Source of the DNA: Blattamonas nauphoetae
Lineage: Eukaryota > Preaxostyla > Oxymonadida
Length of the DNA: 22,841 nt
Assembly: GCA_033064195.1 (NCBI GenBank)
Contig: JARBJD010000693.1
Coordinates: 1-22,841, forward strand
Direction of reading: 5' to 3'
Program-made: the position numbers and the translations under genes
In this document: piece after piece, positions 9,458-16,665 of the stretch
Numbering within the stretch: position 1 is the stretch's first letter
Layout of the letters: each line of letters opens with the position of its first letter
Notes under the pieces: generated by a model
What the model saw: only the letters and a program-made list of their open reading frames with translations
Told to the model about the DNA's origin: nothing
Databases searched by the model: none

Positions 9458-9922
9458 ATGGAGATGGAAAGAGTGTGCTCTGAACCTGTGGTATCCAATG
9501 AACGAGGTGCTTATGATCCACCACTGGAGACATATCCATCAGCACCGATTCAAAGTCGTTCTATTCCACTAAGAGAGTACACGTCCAATATTTCAGCATT
9601 CAAAGATCAGCTACTGCTTGTCTACAAAAATGCTTTTGCTTGTGAAAAGAAACTATTGAATAATCTCATTGAACCATCGAAGAAGCTGATCACAAACCAA
9701 AGTGATTTATGTGCACTGATTGCGACACTCACTGGAATCAATGATGTGGTGATTGAACTGGATGACCTGTCTGACAAGTGCTTATGTCTGAATAAACTCC
9801 CAGTGTTTCGAACCATTTTCAAGATCCTTGTTGGAGGAAAAGATATGAGCATTGCCTACAATGAAGCATACAACACTATTCTCAATTATGGCATTTCTCT
9901 GACGAAAGCGATTCCTCGCTAA
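9458..9922 (+). CDS. 154-residue helical protein, function unknown
   Basis: I do not recognise this gene. Residues 45-150 form a largely helical, Leu/Ile-rich stretch with several cysteines. The first 40 residues are polar and proline-containing (YDPPLETYPSAPIQSRSIPL), resembling a flexible arm. There is no clear membrane segment. A second copy in element B, 22538-22841, is nearly identical over the shared part, so the gene is a regular member of the structural block. The T-rich box lies well upstream, so the 5' limit given here is uncertain and the gene may not be whole. Its position just before the small MAPG proteins and capsid genes suggests a minor virion protein (inference). Confidence 0.65.
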   Translation: MEMERVCSEPVVSNERGAYDPPLETYPSAPIQSRSIPLREYTSNISAFKDQLLLVYKNAFACEKKLLNNLIEPSKKLITNQSDLCALIATLTGINDVVIELDDLSDKCLCLNKLPVFRTIFKILVGGKDMSIAYNEAYNTILNYGISLTKAIPR

Positions 9923-9936
9923 AATTATAAATGAAT

Positions 9937-9958
9937 TGTATTTTTTATTTTTACATAA
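9937..9958 (+). promoter_or_regulatory. T-rich start box of the 102-residue MAPG gene
   Basis: TGTATTTTTTATTTTTACATAA immediately precedes the ATG. The same sequence is found at the matching place in element B (22502-22524). Confidence 0.65.
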
Positions 9959-10267
9959 ATGGCACCAGGAAGTTTCAACAAACTCAAAAATATTGGCAAG
10001 CAATTCTTTCAATTCATCAAACCTCTAGCTCCAACGTTGCTTCAAGTCGGTGGTGGATTGCTCTCTCAAACGAACAGTAAATTTGGACAAACAGCAGGTG
10101 GAATACTCAATGGATTAGGAGGAATGATGGACGTTTATCAACAAAATAAAGCGATCAATCGTCAACAAAAACCACAGATGATCGAGTACGAACCTCCACG
10201 AAATGGACGATTCTCCAATGATGATATGCCACTCTCCTCTAATTCCAAAATTCAATTCAAAGGATAA
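9959..10267 (+). CDS. MAPG protein 1: small amphipathic, glycine-rich virion-type protein
   Basis: A 102-residue protein. It starts MAPGSFNKLKNIGKQF, an amphipathic basic helix, followed by a hydrophobic/glycine-rich stretch (about residues 20-55, LLQVGGGLLSQ and GGILNGLGGMM) and a polar C-terminal tail. The N-terminal plan MAPG-x3-KL-x3-GK is shared with the next gene, so the two look like paralogues. Small basic, membrane-active proteins of this style (adenovirus protein VI is an example) help viruses cross membranes and cement capsids. That comparison is by character only; I see no sequence proof of homology. Element B has the same gene, with a 40-bp repeat inserted in its middle. Confidence 0.7.
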   Translation: MAPGSFNKLKNIGKQFFQFIKPLAPTLLQVGGGLLSQTNSKFGQTAGGILNGLGGMMDVYQQNKAINRQQKPQMIEYEPPRNGRFSNDDMPLSSNSKIQFKG

Positions 10268-10285
10268 ACATTCACTAGTATTCGA

Positions 10286-10304
10286 ATATTTTTATTTTTA
10301 TTAA
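10286..10304 (+). promoter_or_regulatory. T-rich start box of the 99-residue MAPG gene
   Basis: AATATTTTTATTTTTATTAA runs right up to the ATG at 10305. Confidence 0.65.
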
Positions 10305-10604
10305 ATGGCACCAGGTTGGTTATCAAAATTAGCAGCAGTTGGAAAAAATATACTCAGAGTTGGAGCTCCATTTCTGAATCTCATCCCCTTCGTTGGACCA
10401 CTGATTTCCAAGGTAGCACAGACAGGTGTTGAGATGATTCCAGATGTTAAATCGGATCAACAAATCCATGTAGAAAAGATGGCTCAGTATGAGCAAGCAA
10501 TGAATGAAGGAAACACAGCAGTTGCGAACAAACTCAGAGGCGAAATACTGAGACTGGAAGAAAAGCTGAAACCAAAAGCGAAGAAACCAAAAAAGAAAAA
10601 GTAA
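10305..10604 (+). CDS. MAPG protein 2: small amphipathic protein with lysine-rich tail
   Basis: A 99-residue protein. Residues 1-20 (MAPGWLSKLAAVGKNILRVG) form a basic amphipathic helix. Residues 21-40 are hydrophobic and could insert in a membrane (APFLNLIPFVGPLI). Residues 50-90 look like a charged helix or coiled coil. The last 15 residues are almost all Lys/Pro/Ala (KPKAKKPKKKK), a likely nucleic-acid-binding or nuclear-import tail. It shares its N-terminal pattern with MAPG protein 1. Its place right before the capsid genes suggests a minor capsid or core protein; the mix of membrane-active helix and basic tail is unusual. The copy in B is closely similar but ends with a different basic tail. 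Confidence 0.72.
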   Translation: MAPGWLSKLAAVGKNILRVGAPFLNLIPFVGPLISKVAQTGVEMIPDVKSDQQIHVEKMAQYEQAMNEGNTAVANKLRGEILRLEEKLKPKAKKPKKKK

Positions 10605-10620
10605 ATGAAAGTAACAATTA

Positions 10621-10641
10621 TGTTTTTTTATTTTTGATAAA
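10621..10641 (+). promoter_or_regulatory. T-rich start box of capsid paralogue 1
   Basis: TGTTTTTTTATTTTTGATAAA immediately precedes the ATG at 10642. The box is essentially the same in B (21746-21767). Confidence 0.65.
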
Positions 10642-12501
10642 ATGAACTCGCATATAACACATCTGACAAACAAAAGAACAGGAGCATCATCATTAACTGG
10701 AAACACTACAGGATCAATCAAGTACACCAGAGATGATATTGGTCAAATACAGCAGCAACTAATGTCTGAACATCACATCAATTACCTTCTGAATGATGGG
10801 GCACACAGTACTTCGATTCAAGAATTGAAACCATCAGAGAATTCACGCTTCTACAAAGGACAGGAAATAATCATTCCACTGACTGGGAATCAAGACATTT
10901 GTCAAATTGATGATTCCTTCATTACGTTCACAATGACAGCAAGGCTTAAAGCAAATAATTGGAAGACAAATTCCAGTAAAAATGGATCATATATGAATGA
11001 GAGGATATTCATATTCGTTGGACTCAAACATTCGGCATCAATCTTTCGTGACCTTACTGTTCTTCACAACAATCAGAGAATCATCAGCACAACAACAAAT
11101 GACGTGTCAATGGAGTCTCACATCTACAATATGATCAAGCCAAAGAGTCAATTGGAGAATCGAAAACATTGTCACACACCTTGGCAAAATGCTTGGAATC
11201 ATGATGAATCTGTTGCTGGTGTGTTTATTCCATTATCGGATTTCACCACAACATCTGGAACTGGAGTATTCAAAGACAGTATTGATGTGCCTGTTCGTGT
11301 GTCAATCAATCTTGAAGATCTTCTCATTTTCTCTGGAATGACTGACTATCCTGCGTGTCTCTTTGGAGATTTGAAACTGAGCGTTCACATCAATGAAGAT
11401 GCGTTTGTGTGTTGTCCAGTTAATCCTGAACTCACTCTGAAGAACACACTTTCATTAATCGTTACTGGGACTGCTGCAGCGCCTAAGATAAAAGCATCAA
11501 TTGCCGATTGTATTCAGCATCGTCCATATATCTTAAACAATCTCGTAACCTCATGCACAAAGAACTTCGTTCAAATTGGTCAATCATTTCTGCAACCATC
11601 AGTTACGAAAGACATTGTGTATTCATCAGCTGGTACAGTTACGACAGAACCAGAATACGTGGATCAGTACATCTCACTAAACATCACCGAGTATCAAATT
11701 GATGATGTGTATTGCATGAGCTCTGGATACAATATGAAAGAAATTGCGAAAGAGAATCTCAAGAAAATGTATCAGGATCGTCCTGGAACAATTCCAGCAG
11801 AAAAGATATCGTTCTATCCATTTCAGAAGACACCAACTGAAACAGGAATTAATTGTACTCAACAAATGGTGGTTGTTAATGCGAAGGATATTATGCTCCT
11901 CTTCCGTCACTACGACAATGAAGTCACTTGTTTCCACAATCCAATGCAGAAGGATATCCAAGTGAATCTACTCGACAAATACTATCCAGATCAACCGACA
12001 ACAACAATTGGAGCTCGCTTCTATCAGTTTGCATTGTCGACTCTAAATCTCGATTCCTATCTAGCTGTTCCTGACGACTTGGAGCGATCACTGACAGATT
12101 CTCTCGTTGAAGAGAAACTCACTGGTGATCAGAATTATCCCAATGAGACAATGACAAGAGTTCGACCGATTCATGACAACACTGACTTCCTTATGTGCTT
12201 TTCAACACAGAGAAGTGGGTGTCCAACGAACTGTAATGATTCCATCAGTTCCAAAGGAAACGTTCCTGTCACTTTAAGATCATATCCCATTTATCAAGGT
12301 AAGCTTGACACATACTATAATGTTTACAATCCAAGTCAAAGTGGTGGTGATATGACAACATTTACACATCCTCCAGCACCGATTCTAGCAACTACAGCAA
12401 CCACATGGTGGGTATTACGATACAGTAATGGCAAACCGAAAGTGGAGTACGATCCAAATCACACATTGAAAGCGTTGCACAAAGATTTAGGAATCTTGTA
12501 G
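10642..12501 (+). CDS. capsid-sized structural protein 1 (candidate double jelly-roll major capsid protein)
   Basis: A 619-residue protein, apparently whole. It is the largest structural gene and sits where Polintons keep the major capsid protein. It has no enzyme motif, no signal peptide and no membrane segment. Its composition is beta-rich, with many short hydrophobic strands separated by polar loops. It is a distant paralogue of the next gene, and aligned blocks run its whole length: KGQEIIIPL (about residue 72), FVGLKHSASIFRDL (125), a DLLIFSGMTDYPACLFGDLKL block (226-246), CCPV (257), FVQIGQSF (309), CFHNP and a DIMLLF stretch (about 415-430), and the C-terminal APILATTATTWWVLRYSNG region. 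Its counterpart in B is nearly identical except for four short segments (about residues 101-118, 202-212, 271-298 and 325-337), probably exposed loops. The double jelly-roll call rests on size, context and strand-rich look, not on a structure match. Confidence 0.72.
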   Translation: MNSHITHLTNKRTGASSLTGNTTGSIKYTRDDIGQIQQQLMSEHHINYLLNDGAHSTSIQELKPSENSRFYKGQEIIIPLTGNQDICQIDDSFITFTMTARLKANNWKTNSSKNGSYMNERIFIFVGLKHSASIFRDLTVLHNNQRIISTTTNDVSMESHIYNMIKPKSQLENRKHCHTPWQNAWNHDESVAGVFIPLSDFTTTSGTGVFKDSIDVPVRVSINLEDLLIFSGMTDYPACLFGDLKLSVHINEDAFVCCPVNPELTLKNTLSLIVTGTAAAPKIKASIADCIQHRPYILNNLVTSCTKNFVQIGQSFLQPSVTKDIVYSSAGTVTTEPEYVDQYISLNITEYQIDDVYCMSSGYNMKEIAKENLKKMYQDRPGTIPAEKISFYPFQKTPTETGINCTQQMVVVNAKDIMLLFRHYDNEVTCFHNPMQKDIQVNLLDKYYPDQPTTTIGARFYQFALSTLNLDSYLAVPDDLERSLTDSLVEEKLTGDQNYPNETMTRVRPIHDNTDFLMCFSTQRSGCPTNCNDSISSKGNVPVTLRSYPIYQGKLDTYYNVYNPSQSGGDMTTFTHPPAPILATTATTWWVLRYSNGKPKVEYDPNHTLKALHKDLGIL

Positions 12502-12530
12502 AGACAAAACAGTAAAAGAAAATTATGATA

Positions 12531-12553
12531 TTGTATTTTTTATTTTTCTATAA
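12531..12553 (+). promoter_or_regulatory. T-rich start box of capsid paralogue 2
   Basis: TTGTATTTTTTATTTTTC followed by TATAA immediately before the ATG at 12554. Confidence 0.65.
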
Positions 12554-14231
12554 ATGAGAAGTATCAGATCAAATCAATCCAAACCAACATCGACATTAAT
12601 TGAGCAAATCGAAGTGCAATCATATCTGCCAAAACAATGGGATTCAGAGCCACATGTCTATTCAATTCAGGAAGTGCATCCAACAAATCCACCTATGCCT
12701 TGCAGAATCGGAGATGAGATTGAAGTTCCACTGTGTTATGATGGTCATGATGTGACTGAATTTGCGAAGTCATTTACGAATAGATCTAACGATCACTGTT
12801 CCGTATGAGCAACCGACGACAGACAGAAACTACTACCCTAACATGTATGCAATGTTCTACGGATATAAGTCATCATCAGATGCAATTCGAGATATGAGAC
12901 TCGTCGACAGTAAAGGAAACATCATTGACAATACACTCCAGAATAATCATGTTCACGAATCATTTCTGTACCACACTTTCAAGTCTTATGAAGAGAAAAA
13001 CAACATGAAGCATTGCTACAGTCTTTTTGAAAATGTTCAGAGAATGGATCCAAGTGTTTGTGGATGCTACTTTTCTCCAACTCCTAATACTGAAACAGTG
13101 TTCCCAATTACAATTCCTCTGGTTATTCCGTTTGTGAATTTACTTCCACTGAGTAATTTTGATCAGTATCCAAATTCAATCTTTGGCAATTTACGTTTGA
13201 GATTTCATTTGACAACTGATTCACTTGTGTACTGTCCGATTCGAGTACCCACAGTCATTCGAAAAGGACTTGAACGATACGTAGAGAAAGATCCATTAGG
13301 AAAATATACTACACACAAATCTCATCACGCACTATTACAAGATGGAGAATTCACAAATGTGACTCAGGAATTCACACAAATCGGAAATCCAGTTTATCAA
13401 TATTATACCTATTCAGATCCAGATCCAAGTACTGGAATTGTGCATACTACAGTTAAATCAACCACTTCCACGGTTCTGAATTCATCTGTGGACAAGGTCA
13501 CTTCGATTTGCTACGGATATCAAATCACTGATGCAACGAAGCAATCCCTCTTCAACACATATTCGAAGACTCTTTATGTCCTGAAAGCAGAAAGAATTGA
13601 CACACAATCATTCCAAACAAAAGCGAATGCCATGGGAGTGAGATCAAACATCAGTATCAAACTCAACAATCTCATGAATCTTATGTGCTTATTCCCCGAT
13701 CGACCAAATGAATGTACAGTCTTCAGAAATCCTCAATATGTTGGTCACTTCGAAATGCTAGGGAATAATTATCCCAATTTCCCAATGTCAACTATCTCAC
13801 CAGAGTTCTATCAAATGATGATGGTGAATGGTGATTTCATTGGCTGTTCTGCAACACAAGAGTTTGAGAATTCCATTTGTGAACCTCGCAATTACGTCTA
13901 TGGTGGAAAGGAGAGCAGAAAACTGAGACCATCAACGGATGCAACTTCATTCACTTTCATGGTTCCAACAGATCGAAGTGAAATCGCTGGTGGAGAAGAA
14001 GGTATATCGACAGCAGAATCAGTGAACATTGTCTTCAGAGGAACCCCAATCAAACAAGGCGAACCTGATCCATATTTCACATCAACTCCAGAAGGACCTC
14101 CTCCGCCGATTCTAGCATTACATCAAGCAACATACTGGCTGTTCTGGATTGAGAATGGACAACCACGAGTACGATACGTCATTGATCGTCGACTCCAAGA
14201 AGCATTCGAAGAAGTGAAGAGAGGATACTAA
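12554..14231 (+). pseudogene. capsid-sized structural protein 2, copy in element A (about one break)
   Basis: Gene for the second capsid paralogue. The copy in B (18142-19830, 562 residues) is whole and shows the protein; the copy in A has about one break. The family features are described under the B copy. A and B agree closely over most of the length and then differ almost completely in a few loop segments, notably the one downstream of the CPI motif (about nucleotides 13240-13500). It lies 50 bases after capsid gene 1 with its own T-rich box and is followed directly by the 136-residue gene. Confidence 0.75.
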
Positions 14232-14235
14232 ATTG

Positions 14236-14262
14236 AATATTTTATTTTTGTAGAAAACACAA
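14236..14262 (+). promoter_or_regulatory. T-rich start box of the 136-residue gene
   Basis: GAATATTTTATTTTTGTAG ends about 10 bases before the ATG at 14263. The same arrangement is seen in B. Confidence 0.55.
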
Positions 14263-14673
14263 ATGGTGAAGCGTTACTTCTCAATTCAGAATTCTCACAC
14301 TGCTCAATTACCTCCTGATTTTACCAATTCTGGAAAACAAAAATATGTTCACTTCCTTGACTGCAAACTCATTCATGTGAAAGAAGAAAGTGATGCTGCA
14401 TCGACAGTCATTTCAAAAGACATTCCTCAGCACATCACAATCCATGGTGATTGGATCCAGACAGATGCATTCAATGACTCATTTGTTGCTTTCTGTAATG
14501 AACAGATCGCGAAGCGAAAGAAGTGCGAATGAACTACTCGACAATCAATAGTGAAGATCTGGTTCAAAGACAGTTCTGGTGAACCAATCGAGATGAAAAC
14601 TAAAGAGTCAATCAATGGAAAAATAATCAAAGAGTATTATGAATTTCTTGTTGATCTCATGTTGGAATACTAG
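14263..14673 (+). pseudogene. 136-residue structural-block protein, copy in element A (about one break)
   Basis: Closely similar to the whole copy in B (17700-18110), where the protein is described. It carries about one break. Its 3' end overlaps the 3' end of the minus-strand fibre gene, as in B. Confidence 0.7.
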
Positions 14674-14730
14674 TCATTGTTTCGATCAGTGAATTATATT
14701 TTTGTATTAGTTCATTGATGAGTGTTTGTT
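14657..14730 (-). pseudogene. 3' end of the fibre gene of element A
   Basis: This stretch matches the last codons of the fibre gene of B (17643-17716, complement), almost base for base. It is the only part of A's fibre gene at this end. Homology stops exactly at 14730, where the terminus of B begins. The rest would be expected beyond the far end of B, outside the window, if B simply inserted here. Confidence 0.75.
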
Positions 14731-16646
14731 AGTAGTATAGAAAGCGAAATGGGAACCCGATTGAAATAATCGTTGAAAACCAAAACTAAAAGTCAAGTCC
14801 GATTGACCAATTTTGAATCTTGTATGAAAAGGAATTTATGACATTTTGATGACATCAATATTTGGCCTAAATTCTTAAAATATGACCAATATTTTGACCT
14901 CGTGAAAAGTGTCATTTTTGAAGCAAATTTTGACAACATTCGAAAAAATGTTGGCGCTTTTTTGGTGTTTTTCACTTTTTGACCACAAATCAGTCGAATC
15001 CAATGTGAGAACCATTTCGAAAAATTCTGCAAAAAATTCTAAAATCTCGGGGACACTGTCGGTCATCGATCAAGACAATCCCGATGAAAATCGGTTGGGA
15101 ATTCGTCGAACTGTGTACCGAACTTAGGTCGAAAAAGTGACGAAAAAGTCGATGTTCGGATTTCGCCACTATGAACACCTTTATGTCTCAAATTGTGCTC
15201 AAACACGTTCTAAAATTACGAAATTGATTTTGATAGGTGAAATTTTCGGAAAAAAGCACTTTTGAAAAAAAAGTTTGATCCGACCCCACAACATATTTTG
15301 AAAATGACAAAATTTTTAAGGAGGAGAAAGTGACGTCTCGCTCTTCTCCTACACGTCACTTTTCACCCTCTGATGGTCTCAAAACGTGTCAAATCGATAG
15401 TGGAGAGGTATTCGCGTCATTCGGTTCTGACGATCCTCAACACATGATCGTTTTCACAATTTTTTGTCAATTTTCATTTTAAACGATTTTCACGTCAACC
15501 ACTTCACAATTACACTCAAGCGACGCTTTTTTGAGAATTCTGGTTGTACATCACCTATAGTTCGCTCTGGAGGGTCGGTTTTTCGATCACACTTGTGGCG
15601 ACACATTTGCACCAACATTTTGACACTATGGATTTTTTAATCTGAATTTCGCTGCAAATCCTTCTTTCTCACGGTATGAGTAAGGTGTGCTCGAATTTTG
15701 AGGAGATTTTGTCGGATAGTTCTCCCATAAAGTCACTTTTTCATGTTTTCACTTCTCAACTTTTGACCGTTTTTGTCACTTCAAAACCGACTGTAGTCCC
15801 TTTCATTTCATCACTTTTGCTCCCCATTTCACATTTGATCTCTTCACCATTCCTCTTCATTTTGCTCATATCACTTCCATTTTGTGGGCCGTACTCACTT
15901 CACTAGCACATCATTTTAGTCAACTTTTCATCACTTTTTTCACAAAAACAGAGTAAAAGAAAGCGAAACAAGCATGAACGAAACGGGCAAGTATGAAACT
16001 GAGAGGTAAATTGACGAACGTGAAAACGGTGTGAAATGTGACACCAATAGTGAAATTTAGGTCTGTGTTCCGGTTTTTCTCTCTTAAAAACAAGAAAAAT
16101 GATTCAAAAAAGTATGTGAAATGTTGGATTTTCCGGAAAAATACCGAGATATGAAGTGAGCCGTTGAATGGCAGATCTCTGCAAAAGTCTGGAAAACTCA
16201 GTAAACGGGAATTAGTGTGAAACATTTGAGAAAAAGTTACAGAGAAAGAAACATGAATGAAGTGATTAAAAAGGAAAAACAACGAGGAAATGAAGACTGA
16301 AGTGAGGTCAAAAATGAGATGCTAACGAATGAGAATGAAGTGACAATTCAACCATAAATAGAGAAAACAAGTCTGAAAAAAGAAGAAAAGGAGAGTGGCA
16401 TACTCCTTTTTACATAAAAGTGCAGAGATCCACGACCGATCCTGAAACCTCGAATATCTCTGTAAAAGTTCGGAAAAAGTAAAAAATGAAGCATACGATC
16501 ATGATCTCCAACATCAGGAGAATCCAAAACGATGAAAAGTAGAACGAAACTATCACTCTTGAGAAATGAGTGATCGAACCCATTGATCCTCGATTCCAGT
16601 GAAAAATCCAAAACTGAGAAAACAACGAAAGAAAATCTAATTCAGA
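14731..16646. repeat. gene-free terminal region of element B (candidate terminal inverted repeat)
   Basis: About 1.9 kb without a convincing gene. It begins AGTAGTATAG, and Polinton termini characteristically begin with AG. The sequence differs from the coding blocks. From about 14900 to 15945 the plus strand is rich in T and C and contains many TCACTT-type hexamers. From about 15950 to 16640 the plus strand is rich in A and G, and the complementary AAGTGA form prevails. Reading frames here are short and lack the T-rich start box. The partner repeat at the other end of B is outside the window, so the inverted-repeat nature is inferred from position. Confidence 0.55.
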
Positions 16647-16665
16647 GTTTTTTAATTTGTATTAA
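16647..16665 (+). promoter_or_regulatory. T-rich start box of the fibre gene
   Basis: GTTTTTTAATTTGTATTAA runs into the ATG at 16666. It is a slightly divergent member of the box family. Confidence 0.55.

Larger units (their letters stand above)
1..14730 (+). mobile_element. Maverick/Polinton-type element A (left copy)
   Basis: Virus-like DNA transposon of the Maverick/Polinton class. It is recognised by the combination of family-B DNA polymerase, rve integrase, A32-like ATPase and a structural gene block with two capsid-sized proteins. The left terminus is not seen as such; the window opens inside a fibre-like gene remnant. The right side stops inside the minus-strand fibre gene at 14730, where element B starts. 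Integrase, the coiled-coil protein, ATPase, the 321-residue protein, both MAPG proteins and the first capsid paralogue look whole. The polymerase carries several breaks, and the second capsid paralogue and the 136-residue gene about one each. Its near identity to B in genes and spacers suggests a recent insertion. The family call is firm; the exact left limit is not known. Confidence 0.9.

Noticed and set aside
14793-16625. Several short open reading frames on both strands of the gene-free region
   Set aside because: They overlap each other, have low-complexity Phe/Ser/Leu-rich translations from T-rich sequence, lack the start box and have no counterpart elsewhere.
14731-16640. Host DNA between two independent element insertions
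   Set aside because: The break in homology falls exactly at an AG-starting sequence inside A's fibre gene, and the region leads without a gene into B's fibre promoter. A terminus of B explains it more simply, though host sequence in part of it cannot be fully excluded.
14731-16646. CRISPR-like or tandem repeat array from the recurring TCACTT hexamers
   Set aside because: The hexamers are irregularly spaced and there is no constant repeat-spacer unit.
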